Source: JANQPD01 sp963715655
Lineage (GTDB): Bacteria > Bacteroidota > Bacteroidia > Flavobacteriales > Schleiferiaceae
Reading direction: 5' to 3'
Assembly: GCA_963715655.1 (NCBI GenBank)
Contig: OY970262.1
Location: 1,674,001 to 1,738,000, forward strand
Length of the DNA stretch: 64,000 nt
The notes below the pieces were generated by a model. It saw nothing but the letters and a program-made list of their open reading frames with translations, was not told where the DNA came from and made no database searches. Made by a program: the position numbers and the translations under genes. Positions 50,560 to 59,353 of this stretch are shown piece after piece (within the stretch, counting starts at the first letter, position 1; every line of letters starts with the position of its first letter).

Positions 50560-51752
50560 ACCGAAAGGTAAAATTGTAAGAGCTTATTACCCAAATTTCG
50601 GTTACTAAAATGTTCAAAAGCAAAGCTTTGCGCATTAGTGCCCATTTCATCTCGAGCATCGGCATCATCAAGTAAATTGCACACGGCTTTTGCAAAATGC
50701 TGAGGATCATCTGCCAATTTAATTTCTACATCATCCGTTAGTGGAAAACCCTCTGCACCAACGCTAGTAGCAACAATGCATTTGCCCAAGGCTAAATTTT
50801 CTAACACTTTTATACGCATACCACTGCCCGCCAAAAGGGGAACTAAACAAATTTTTGCATTGGTTACAAACGTATTCATATTGGTAACCATACCTTTTAT
50901 TTTCAAGTTTTCACTTGATTTTTGAAGTAAATGCTTGGGCATATCTCTACCTGCCAAGCAAATAGTGGTTTGTGGTCTTATCTCTGTAATTAATGGCCAT
51001 ACCTTATCAATAAACCATTCAGCACCCTGCACATTGGGCAGCCAATCCATACTGCTAAGGCTTACCGCATCAAACGTTTCACTTTCGTGAGATTCTTGAC
51101 GTTCATATTTAGCAGGATTAATACCGCAGGGAAGGTGCAAGCTATCTGTTTTAATTCCTAATGCTTTAAAGGAATCTGCATCTTCTTGTGTAATGGTAAG
51201 TAAAGCATTTACTTGTTGCAAAACCTCTAATTCATACGTTTTTAAACGCTTGGCTTGCAAAGCAATGTATCGTTTCTTTAAAACATTTTTTTCATTGGCT
51301 GCATGGCGTTCCCAAATTTGATGTTCTACATTATGGGCACGTAGGCTAATTTTAGCCGAACTATGTTGTTTTATAAGCGGTAAATAAACCGCCATTGGTA
51401 AACCTTCAATCTGAATCCAGTTAAACTGATGTTTCTCCAAATACGCTTCTAAAAGTCTGCTAAATTCTTTTACCAAAAACCGACTAACGTGAAAAGCCTT
51501 GCCATTTACCAAATTTAAAGCCGCGTTAAAGGGCGTAATATTGGTATTTACTTCCAACGCATGAAAATGTACATCGCGCGGTTTTTCGGCTTCTATTTTT
51601 GGCGTAGGCTTAAAGTGTTTTTTTGTGTTTAAGCTCAGTAAATGTGTTTCTACTTTATGCTCCAAAAGCATATCCACGCTACTGGCAATGGCAATGCTGC
51701 TTCCGTCATTAGCGGGGTAGGGAACTTTATTACTTAAAAGGAGTACTTTCAA
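50556..51752 (-). CDS. Glycosyltransferase family 4
   Basis: 398 residues from a TTG start at 51752 that overlaps the lptG TGA. The N-terminus 'KVLLLSNKVPYPANDGSSIA' is typical of GT-B enzymes that read a glycine-rich loop, and 'ISLRAHNVEHQIWERHA' is typical of the WaaG/TuaC-like branch. The donor half includes 'VSLSSMDWLPNVQGAEWFI' and 'VPLLAGSGMRIKVLENLALGK' (parts), with 'ATSVGAEGFPL'. It probably adds sugars to a surface glycan. With the following GT2 it forms a pair inserted between lptG and ribBA. Confidence 0.85.
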   Translation of the reverse strand: MKVLLLSNKVPYPANDGSSIAIASSVDMLLEHKVETHLLSLNTKKHFKPTPKIEAEKPRDVHFHALEVNTNITPFNAALNLVNGKAFHVSRFLVKEFSRLLEAYLEKHQFNWIQIEGLPMAVYLPLIKQHSSAKISLRAHNVEHQIWERHAANEKNVLKKRYIALQAKRLKTYELEVLQQVNALLTITQEDADSFKALGIKTDSLHLPCGINPAKYERQESHESETFDAVSLSSMDWLPNVQGAEWFIDKVWPLITEIRPQTTICLAGRDMPKHLLQKSSENLKIKGMVTNMNTFVTNAKICLVPLLAGSGMRIKVLENLALGKCIVATSVGAEGFPLTDDVEIKLADDPQHFAKAVCNLLDDADARDEMGTNAQSFAFEHFSNRNLGNKLLQFYLSV

Positions 51753-53260
51753 CGTTTACGTTTGCGCTTAAACCGTGCAAAGATGTCAGAAATTTTTCTA
51801 AAAGGCTTTAAGTAAAGTTCGGTATTAAATATGGCACTATCATTAGCCGACTTATACGTTAAGAATATCCCGAAAGGCAAGAGATAAAAATTGGCTACCC
51901 ACATAGCCATAAAGGGGCTCCAAACCAACTCTCTGCCAAGTTTTTCAAAAGAGTAGGAGGTAACGTGGTACACCAAAAAGATAAAAATAGAAACCACCAC
52001 CGGCATACCTAAACCACCTTTACGGATGATGGCTCCGAGTGGCGCGCCAATAAAAAATAGCACCAAACAAGTAAAGGAAAGGGAGAATTTTTTCTGCCAT
52101 TCTATTTCATACCGCGCAATGTGTTTTTCACGCCAATTAAACTCTTGTTCAGTATTCTCAAAGTAGGCTTTGTTGCTTCGCGCTATGCGTAATGCGTTCT
52201 GAACTACTTGAGAGCGAGTGGGTAATTCAATGTTTTTTAAGAGCGTGTCGTTTAGCTCAGCATAACTTTCAATTTTACCATTTGCCAAAATTGCTTGTTT
52301 GTTTTGCGCTAATTGCTCATAATTTACCGGTGTTGCTAGGCTATCCAGTTCATTTTCTAAAGCCATAAACGTGTACTTACTTTCCATTTGCTCGGTAAAC
52401 TGATTTACCCGCTCTGCAAAAGTGTTTTCTAATGAATCTACCGCATCATCAATTTGATTTATGTTAAGCATATCAAAACCTTTGCTTCCACTTGCACGCA
52501 TATCACTATTTTCAAAAGCTGAAAGGTTAAATTTTATAAGGGAAGTGTCAAAATCCGTTTTTACAAACTCATAATTATCACGCGCTTTCCGTTCTTTAGG
52601 TATCATATCCTCATAAGAATTTCCGTGAAAAAGATTGATGTCTAAAAACTTTTCGTCCTTACTTACTTCCATAAATCCGCTTGACGCGGTAATTACTTTC
52701 ATATTACCTGCATCTGCCGAGTGATCATAAATGTAAATGTTGCGCAGCTGATTGTTGTTTTCGCCAAATTTTTCGCCAATTTTTATGGAGTAACCTTCTA
52801 TACCGCTGTAAAAAACGCCTTGGCGAATGTTTAAAGCTGGTTTGGCGTTGGTAATATTGCGCAAAAGCGAACCACTTTTAAAGTTAGCCACAGGTATTAC
52901 GTAGTTGCTAAATAAAAAAGCACCTACGCATACAAAAATCATAAAAATTACTAGGGGACGCATAATTCTGAAAAGCGAAAGCCCGGAAGATTTCATTGCG
53001 GCTAACTCATAATGCTCGCCCATGGCACCAAAGGTCATAATGCTACCTAACAAAACCGCTAGCGTAAGCGCCCTAGGTACCACTGATGCAGAAGCGTAGA
53101 ATAAAAGTTCAAGAATATAATACCACTCTACACCACGCCCCACCAAATCATCAATATACACCCACACAAATTGCATGAGTAAAAAAAGAATCATTACAAT
53201 AAGTGCAACAAAAAAGGGCTTTAGGAAAGCCCCTAGCACAAAGCGGTCTATTATTTTCAT
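51749..53260 (-). CDS. LptF/LptG family lipopolysaccharide export permease
   Basis: 503 residues. Three N-terminal helices ('FVLGAFLKPFFVALIVMILF', 'ALTLAVLLGSIMTFGAMGEH', 'ELAAMKSSGLSLFRIMRPL') precede a periplasmic beta-jelly-roll region, and three helices close the protein ('FSLSFTCLVLFFIGAPLGAII' in parts). 'GEHYELAAMKSSG' is the cytoplasmic coupling helix. In the Lpt system two such subunits and LptB extract LPS from the inner membrane. The periplasmic part is enlarged (about 100-390) with a coiled helical insert, as is usual in Bacteroidota, I believe. It follows lolA with no gap. Confidence 0.9.
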   Translation of the reverse strand: MKIIDRFVLGAFLKPFFVALIVMILFLLMQFVWVYIDDLVGRGVEWYYILELLFYASASVVPRALTLAVLLGSIMTFGAMGEHYELAAMKSSGLSLFRIMRPLVIFMIFVCVGAFLFSNYVIPVANFKSGSLLRNITNAKPALNIRQGVFYSGIEGYSIKIGEKFGENNNQLRNIYIYDHSADAGNMKVITASSGFMEVSKDEKFLDINLFHGNSYEDMIPKERKARDNYEFVKTDFDTSLIKFNLSAFENSDMRASGSKGFDMLNINQIDDAVDSLENTFAERVNQFTEQMESKYTFMALENELDSLATPVNYEQLAQNKQAILANGKIESYAELNDTLLKNIELPTRSQVVQNALRIARSNKAYFENTEQEFNWREKHIARYEIEWQKKFSLSFTCLVLFFIGAPLGAIIRKGGLGMPVVVSIFIFLVYHVTSYSFEKLGRELVWSPFMAMWVANFYLLPFGIFLTYKSANDSAIFNTELYLKPFRKISDIFARFKRKRKR

Positions 53261-53908
53261 TTACTCACTTATGTAGTAACCCTTGTAGTCGTTTCGGTTA
53301 AAAGTAAAGTAATTAGCCGGAAGTTTTTTGTTGGTTTCAAAGCTTGTAATGGTAAAAGTAACCTCGGTTCCATTGGTTCCCCATTGCTTTAAGCTGTATA
53401 AGTGCTTGGTTTCTTTTTCAATGCCCACCATTATTTTATCCACTTCTTCAGATGCGTTTGGCTTTAAAATTACGTACTCAATAGTTTTTCCGTTTTTCTT
53501 TTCGGTACCGCCTAATTTGTAGCTATACCCTTTATCATAAGCGCTTAAAAGAGCGGTAGGTGTAATGCCTTGTTCCTCTTCATTTGGCTCATAAGCAGTA
53601 ATTTGTACTTCTTCATCTTCTGCTAAAATGGTGTACACCTTATTTCCCTTTCTAATTTGCTCGGTACCTAAAAAGTTAAGATGATAATCATCGCCTTTAA
53701 GGCCAATGCTGCCTATTTCTTTTTGTGTAACCGGTGGATCTACGCGGGTATTTATAAAATTGTACGTAAAAGCAATGTACAACTGATCGTAGCTTTTAAG
53801 TTTTGCGGTAGCCTCGTTTAATAATTTTTTGGCTGCGCCCGATGAGCTTTGAGCGGTAGTACTTAGCGTAGTTGCAACTAGTGCCAGGGATATAAAAAAT
53901 GTTTTCAT
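53261..53908 (-). CDS. lolA: LolA-like outer-membrane lipoprotein carrier protein
   Basis: 215 residues with a Sec signal ('KTFFISLALVATTLSTTAQ'). The mature chain has the LolA half-barrel pattern: 'KLKSYDQLYIAFTYNFIN', 'QKEIGSIGLKGDDYHLNFLG', 'GNKVYTILAEDEEVQITAY', 'YSLKQWGTNGTEVTFTITSF'. It should shuttle lipoproteins from LolCDE across the periplasm. In Bacteroidota no LolB is usually found, so delivery to the outer membrane may differ. It sits directly between ftsK (10 bases) and lptG (0 bases), consistent with a cell-envelope operon. Confidence 0.85.
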   Translation of the reverse strand: MKTFFISLALVATTLSTTAQSSSGAAKKLLNEATAKLKSYDQLYIAFTYNFINTRVDPPVTQKEIGSIGLKGDDYHLNFLGTEQIRKGNKVYTILAEDEEVQITAYEPNEEEQGITPTALLSAYDKGYSYKLGGTEKKNGKTIEYVILKPNASEEVDKIMVGIEKETKHLYSLKQWGTNGTEVTFTITSFETNKKLPANYFTFNRNDYKGYYISE

Positions 53909-53918
53909 GCGTTTAATT

Positions 53919-56363
53919 TTATGCGTTGCTTTCGTTTTTCAATAATTGTTCCAAAGCCATCTCGTCAGGAATTAATACTTGCCTAGCTTTAGAACCCTCA
54001 AATGGACCTATAACACCTGCGGCTTCTAATTGATCAATAATACGGCCCGCACGGTTATAACCCAACTTAAGTTTTCGCTGTAAAAGCGAAGTGGAACCTT
54101 GCTGATGAATTACTAAAACGCGGGCTGCATCTTCAAACAATACATCACGTTCGCTAGGGTCTAAGGCATCAAAACTGCTACCACCTTCATCTTCACCTTT
54201 ATATTCGGGTAATTGATAAGCTTCCGGATAGGCTTGTTGATTGCCAATATAATCGGTAATATCTTCCACTTCAGGCGTATCTACAAACGCACATTGCACG
54301 CGTATTAAATCGCTTCCCATGGCAATAAGCATGTCACCTTTTCCAATTAATTGATCGGCACCACCGGCATCTAAAATGGTACGACTATCAATTTTGCTAG
54401 TAACTCTAAAAGCAGCCCTTGCCGGGAAGTTGGCCTTTATAATACCCGTAATTACGTTTACTGATGGGCGCTGCGTAGCTACAATTAAGTGAATACCAAT
54501 AGCTCGTGCTAATTGTGCTAAACGGGCAATGGGTGTTTCCACTTCTTTACCGGCTGTCATAATTAAATCGGCAAATTCATCAATAATTAATACAATGTAG
54601 GGTAAATAACGATGACCTTCTTCGGGATTAAGTTTTCTATTAATAAATTTTTGATTGTACTCCTTAATGTTCCGCACCATTGCATTTTTCAGCAAATCAT
54701 AGCGGTTATCCATTTCAATACAAAGGGAGTTTAACGTGTTGATTACCTTTTTTGTATCGGTAATAATGGCTTCATCTGTATCCGGTAATTTGGCTAAATA
54801 GTGGCGTTCAATTTTATTAAACAGCGTAAGTTCTACTTTTTTAGGATCTACCAAAATAAACTTAACCTGACTAGGATGTTTTTTGTAAAGCAGCGATGTA
54901 AGAATTACGTTTAGCCCAACCGATTTACCTTGTCCGGTAGCGCCCGCCATTAATAAATGTGGCATTTTCGCTAAATCGGCCATGTAAGTTTCATTGCTAA
55001 TAGTTTTACCAAAAGCAATGGGTAACTCCATATCACTCTCTTGAAACTTGGTACTTTTAAGCATATTACGCATGGGCACCATTTGCGGATTTGCGTTTGG
55101 CACTTCAATACCAATGGTTCCGCGGCCCGGTATAGGTGCAATTATTCTAATACCCAAAGCGGCTAAAGAAAGTGCAATATCATCTTCTAAGTTTTTAATT
55201 TTAGAGATACGCACACCGGCAGCAGGCACAATTTCATAGAGGGTAACGGTAGGCCCAATGGTGGCCTTTATTTTAGAAATCTCAATATTATAGTTATTAA
55301 GTGTTTCTACAATTTTGTTTTTATTGGCCGAAAGTTCCTCTTGATTTATGGTAATGTTAGCACCGCTTCCATAGTCTTTCAGTAAATCAATGGTGGGTAA
55401 TTTAAACTTGCTTAAATCTAATTTCGGATCATATTCCCCAAACTCTTTTAGTTTTCTGTTTACATCGCGGTCAGAAAGTTCTTCTTCATCAGGTACATCA
55501 GCAATTTCTAAACCTGCTTCTTCTAATGCTTCTTTGTCTAATTCCGAAAGGGTAGTAGCGGCAGGTGTTTCAACTTTTGGTTCTTCAACTTCAAAGGTGT
55601 CATCTTCTTCTTCCTGCTTAATTTCAATAGGATGGTGTTCTTCTATTTCTACATCGTCAACACCTTGGTTACTAGTTGTTTTATTTTCTACTATTGGTTG
55701 CGGTGCTTTTGCCTCAGCTACTGCTTTTGGTGCACGTGGTTTAGGTTTTAGGCTAAGCATAAATGCATTTAGCTTTTCTGGTGTCCACTTAAAGCGGATG
55801 GCCAAAAAAGTAAGTATAGAAGCACTAAGCACTATGGCTGTACCCGCACTTCCCGCCAAGGAAAGCAACCAATTAAGTGTGAAAAAGCCATTGCCACCGG
55901 CCAAAACCGGAAAGTTTGGTAGTACAAAAGCAAAAACACAAGGTGTCCAAATTAAGAAAAACAACATGCCACCAAAGGTTCTTGTCATTTTTTTTAGGCT
56001 TAGTTGAAAGCTAATTTTCACGCCTAGCAACAAAAGAAATAAGCAAAGTAAATAGGCGCTTAGCCCAAACCATTGGTATAGAAAAAGGTGACCAAGACGT
56101 GCACCTAGTTTTCCTAGCACATTATTCACGCGTACGTTAGGATTGGCCAAATCGGCTAAAAAACGTTGCATGGCGCTTTGGTCGCTGTCCCAATTAAACA
56201 GATAGGAAGTAAATGCACCCGCTAAAAAAATAGCGATAAACATAAGCGCAATACCAAATACGGTGTGGTTGGTACGGTTTTTTAAAAAGGCTTTTAAAGC
56301 ATCAAGCTTTTTACCTTTTGTGGCGGATGTAGATTTTGTTTTTGCCTTCTTTTTAGCTGCCAT
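53919..56363 (-). CDS. ftsK: DNA translocase FtsK
   Basis: 814 residues. Four N-terminal helices (about 30-190) precede an acidic Pro/Glu linker (210-300). The RecA-like motor has 'LLMAGATGQGKSVGLNVIL' (Walker A), 'YIVLIIDEFADLIMTAGKEVE' (Walker B, parts) and 'IVATQRPSVNVITGIIKANF' (parts). The C-terminal gamma domain is a winged helix ('LQRKLKLGYNRAGRIIDQLE') that reads KOPS-type sequences. It pumps chromosome ends through the closing septum and activates XerCD at dif. It is the first gene of the ftsK-lolA-lptG-GT4-GT2-ribBA unit. Confidence 0.95.
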   Translation of the reverse strand: MAAKKKAKTKSTSATKGKKLDALKAFLKNRTNHTVFGIALMFIAIFLAGAFTSYLFNWDSDQSAMQRFLADLANPNVRVNNVLGKLGARLGHLFLYQWFGLSAYLLCLFLLLLGVKISFQLSLKKMTRTFGGMLFFLIWTPCVFAFVLPNFPVLAGGNGFFTLNWLLSLAGSAGTAIVLSASILTFLAIRFKWTPEKLNAFMLSLKPKPRAPKAVAEAKAPQPIVENKTTSNQGVDDVEIEEHHPIEIKQEEEDDTFEVEEPKVETPAATTLSELDKEALEEAGLEIADVPDEEELSDRDVNRKLKEFGEYDPKLDLSKFKLPTIDLLKDYGSGANITINQEELSANKNKIVETLNNYNIEISKIKATIGPTVTLYEIVPAAGVRISKIKNLEDDIALSLAALGIRIIAPIPGRGTIGIEVPNANPQMVPMRNMLKSTKFQESDMELPIAFGKTISNETYMADLAKMPHLLMAGATGQGKSVGLNVILTSLLYKKHPSQVKFILVDPKKVELTLFNKIERHYLAKLPDTDEAIITDTKKVINTLNSLCIEMDNRYDLLKNAMVRNIKEYNQKFINRKLNPEEGHRYLPYIVLIIDEFADLIMTAGKEVETPIARLAQLARAIGIHLIVATQRPSVNVITGIIKANFPARAAFRVTSKIDSRTILDAGGADQLIGKGDMLIAMGSDLIRVQCAFVDTPEVEDITDYIGNQQAYPEAYQLPEYKGEDEGGSSFDALDPSERDVLFEDAARVLVIHQQGSTSLLQRKLKLGYNRAGRIIDQLEAAGVIGPFEGSKARQVLIPDEMALEQLLKNESNA

Positions 56364-56945
56364 TAAGCACCTTATATATTAAGAGTTCAAAAGTAGGAAT
56401 ATAGCAGCGCATAAAAACGCAATACAATAAAGGCTTATGAACGGTTGGGTTTTGATAAGATAGTTTAGAGAAGCACATAGTCGGCAGTCCACAGTCGGCT
56501 GTTGATAGCAGCGGCACGGGACGGATATGCTTGAAAGGAATAAAATAGGTGTAATTCTAGTTTATAATCGGTAGCTGCTGAGTGGTTGTATCGTGTATGT
56601 AAAGTTTCAAAAAAAGATAATTTCTCAAAGGAGCTCAAAGATTACTCCACCAATAAATTGGGGACACGCCAAAGATTCTCAAAGAAAAGGAAGCTAGGTA
56701 GTGCTGCCGCGCTATTGTACCGCGTGTGTGATGTTACTCAAAGAAAACAATTTCACAGAGAGCTTACGTCAACAAGTTGGGTACAGGCGGAGGTTTTATA
56801 CACCAACAAGTTGGGTACAAGCAGAGTGATTTTTAATTTCGCTTATCCTTTCAGCGTGCTTTAATTCGTAATTCATCATTCGTCAATCGCCATTCGCCAT
56901 TCGCCATTCGTCATTCATCATTCGTCATTCAACATTCGCCAATCC
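56364..56945. other. 582-base repeat-rich spacer between ftsK and the DUF2339 gene
   Basis: A 92-codon plus-strand frame (56586-56864) is not believed: it is built of two diverged copies of the same 60-base segment and basic low-complexity residues. The spacer holds heptamers (CATAGTC GGCAGTC CACAGTC GGCTGTT at 56476-56503), a duplicated segment (about 56575-56635 and 56703-56765), three copies of a CCAACAAGTTGG-type unit and a long heptamer array at its right end. The ftsK promoter must also be here. Confidence 0.6.
56648..56823. repeat. Three copies of a 21-23-base palindrome-cored unit
   Basis: Copies at 56648-56670, 56768-56788 and 56801-56823 share CAA(C/T)AA(G/A)TTGGG(T/G)ACA. The core CCAACAAGTTGG is an imperfect palindrome. 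The outer copies are about 100 bases apart and the last two are only 12 bases apart. Confidence 0.7.
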
Positions 56946-56954
56946 TCATTCCTC
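56864..56954. repeat. Heptamer tandem array (13 units) overlapping a stop codon
   Basis: Thirteen 7-base units of the form ATTCGTC/ATTCGCC (ATTCGTA, ATTCATC, ATTCGTC, AATCGCC, ATTCGCC twice, ATTCGTC, ATTCATC, ATTCGTC, ATTCAAC, ATTCGCC, AATCCTC, ATTCCTC). The last two units contain the TGA and the final codons of the minus-strand DUF2339 gene. Confidence 0.85.
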
Positions 56955-59204
56955 CGTTTCTTCTCCTAAAAAGCCTTTGTTTTTATTGTACAGAAAGGAA
57001 ATGATAAGTAGCAAAATACCTAAACTTACAAATACAATAGTTTTAGAAATAGTATTGTAACTACTTAAATCATAAGCGAATAGTTTAACTAACGTTATCG
57101 CGAAAAGGACAATGGCCAAGATGCGTAATAACTTTATATTTTTTGCAATACCTATGGCGATTAAAAGTAGAGAATAGGCGCCCCATAAAATACTTAAACC
57201 TAATTTTAAGGTATTTTGAACTTGATTAAACTCAAGCCAATACACTAGTTCACTGGTAAGCAATAGCACTATAAGTATGTGAAAAGCGGTTTGCCAAACG
57301 GAGGCGAAGGAGTTGCCTAAATTTTTTTGTGATAATTGGACTTGAAAAAGGGTAAGAGTGAGCAAAACTAAGCTTAGCGCGATGTATCGAAACCCAATGT
57401 TTAGGGCGCCAAAAAAAGGAGTGCCCGCCAAATAATCTTGCAATAATTGAATGCTATACACATGGCCAATGGCTAAAAATACTGCCACTTGTATAATAGC
57501 TGCAATCGAGATAAAGGCTGCTAATGGTTGAGATTTTATAAGCTTAATGTTTAGTAGGAATAGGATAGACCAAAATAAAAATCCGAAGCTTAAAAGAGAA
57601 AGCGTTTGTGCAGCATCTACAAAATACATAGACTGAATAACTTGATCTTGAAACAAATTCCATTTTAAATCAATCTCTAAAAATAAACCTATGTAGCTGA
57701 TTATTATGAGCAAGAGTGGCACTAGGGAATAAAAAAGCCAATGAAATGAATGGGATATAGGGATGTTGTTTTGATAACGTTTTTGAAAAAAAACAATCAG
57801 CGCAAAGCAACAAAATACAACAAGCGTACTTAAAAAGTAGAGGTTAAGAACCGGTGTAAAATAAGCAGTGGTGCTTATGTAAGAGATAGAACCATAGCCA
57901 ATTACCCAATCATGCAGCAAACTAACAAACGCAAGCAAAATAAGCGGATACGCTAAGCGTAAATACAAGGTTTGTTTTTGCGATGCACCCACGTAAAAGA
58001 GCAAACACGCTTCTGATGCCCAAAGTAAGGTAACCCAATTGGCATTAAAATATACCGGAACAGTAATGGTAGCATATACCACTGCTAAACCCGAAAGGAA
58101 TAGCAGTAATTTTTTATCAACTTTACCTAAACGCCATAATACCAAACTTACCACACCATGTAATAAACTGTTTACCAATGTGAAAGTACCCATGGTGAAT
58201 GCACCTAAATTACTTTCATTAAGCACAAATAAACCGGCACCGTAAAAGAGAAAAGAATTGCTGAGCAGTAAAAAAACATCTCCACCATTAAACACTTCTT
58301 TTATACGTGCTTTATACGCCAAAGCACAACCATAAAAGAGCAGAAAGAAAAATGATAGGTAGCTGCTAGCCAGGATTAATTGCTTTTGTACATTAAAATT
58401 GGTAGCCAACCAACCGCCTAAAATGAGCCAAGTGAGTACAAAGGATGCGTAGAAGAGGGATTTCCAATATTTTTTGAATGAAATAAACAGAATACCAGAA
58501 TTAATAATAGCCATATAGGCGAGAAGAATGTGCACTTTTCCGCTGCCTGTACTTAACAGAAAAGGCACAGCATAGCTGCCAACTAAACTAATGTGGGCAA
58601 TAATAACGGTGTTATAGCGCAATGCCCAATACACGGTAAGCGCGGTAAAGGCCACCATAAGCGTAAAAGCTATGGAAACAGGAAAAAGTGCGTAAAATGA
58701 AAATGCTACATACGTGGCAAAATACAGAATGGCCATGGCACCACTCACTAGCACCGCGCTGTAATTTAAATACTTCTTTTTTAAGAATAGGCCGGTAGCT
58801 AATAATCCTCCACCAAAAAGATAGCCCAGTGTAACCCGTAAAACGGGAGGTAACAAATCCTTTTCTATGGAATATTTTACGCCAATGCTTACCCCAATAA
58901 TGGTAATGACAATACCTATTTTACTCAAAAGATTTTCTCCAATAAAGCTTTCTAAGTTTTGTTTCTTTTTTGCTTTATTGGGTATTTCAGTAGTAGCTTG
59001 TGCTAAAGTTGGTTCCGGTTGTGTTACAATAGTGTTTTCTTGCCGAACATTGGGTTCAATATTTTTTACATTTTCAGATGCAAAAAGCATTGTGTTAAGC
59101 TTATTTTTTACCATTAACAGCTCACCGGCTGTTTCTTGATGCTTGTTTTCTAAACGTAACAATTGTGCGCGTAAGCGCTCTATATCTGTTTGTTGCTTAT
59201 TCAA
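56946..59204 (-). CDS. DUF2339 multi-spanning membrane protein
   Basis: 752 residues from a TTG start (a TAG lies three codons upstream). A short coiled-coil N-terminus ('DIERLRAQLLRLENKHQE') and a polar linker precede 'LESFIGENLLSKIGIVITIIGVSIGVKYSI' (parts), the DUF2339 entry motif. More than twenty hydrophobic segments follow to the end. Members are predicted inner-membrane proteins of unknown function. The last codons (EETEE, stop) are made of a heptamer repeat, so the original C-terminus may have been changed. The gene stands alone, divergent from the 59354 operon. Confidence 0.85.
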   Translation of the reverse strand: MNKQQTDIERLRAQLLRLENKHQETAGELLMVKNKLNTMLFASENVKNIEPNVRQENTIVTQPEPTLAQATTEIPNKAKKKQNLESFIGENLLSKIGIVITIIGVSIGVKYSIEKDLLPPVLRVTLGYLFGGGLLATGLFLKKKYLNYSAVLVSGAMAILYFATYVAFSFYALFPVSIAFTLMVAFTALTVYWALRYNTVIIAHISLVGSYAVPFLLSTGSGKVHILLAYMAIINSGILFISFKKYWKSLFYASFVLTWLILGGWLATNFNVQKQLILASSYLSFFFLLFYGCALAYKARIKEVFNGGDVFLLLSNSFLFYGAGLFVLNESNLGAFTMGTFTLVNSLLHGVVSLVLWRLGKVDKKLLLFLSGLAVVYATITVPVYFNANWVTLLWASEACLLFYVGASQKQTLYLRLAYPLILLAFVSLLHDWVIGYGSISYISTTAYFTPVLNLYFLSTLVVFCCFALIVFFQKRYQNNIPISHSFHWLFYSLVPLLLIIISYIGLFLEIDLKWNLFQDQVIQSMYFVDAAQTLSLLSFGFLFWSILFLLNIKLIKSQPLAAFISIAAIIQVAVFLAIGHVYSIQLLQDYLAGTPFFGALNIGFRYIALSLVLLTLTLFQVQLSQKNLGNSFASVWQTAFHILIVLLLTSELVYWLEFNQVQNTLKLGLSILWGAYSLLLIAIGIAKNIKLLRILAIVLFAITLVKLFAYDLSSYNTISKTIVFVSLGILLLIISFLYNKNKGFLGEETEE

Positions 59205-59340
59205 GTAATGCTATTTTCTGGGCATTTTTTGTGCCACGCCTTATTCAAAACTAAGGTTTAGTAGCGGTTATTTAAAATATTTAATTTTGGCAAATAGCTT
59301 TTAAGCCGACTCCGCACCATGCATAATTTATTAATCCTCT

Positions 59341-59348
59341 TACTTTTG
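59341..59348 (+). promoter_or_regulatory. -7 promoter box (TACTTTTG) of the 59354 operon
   Basis: TACTTTTG is an exact TAnnTTTG match only five bases before the first ATG of the operon. Transcription from it would start at or next to the ATG, giving a leaderless or almost leaderless message. No -33 element is obvious. Confidence 0.45.
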
Positions 59349-59353
59349 CCGTT

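Noticed and set aside
56586..56864. 92-codon plus-strand frame in the ftsK spacer
   Set aside because: It is made of two diverged copies of the same repeat segment plus palindrome units, has a basic, low-complexity product and no family resemblance.
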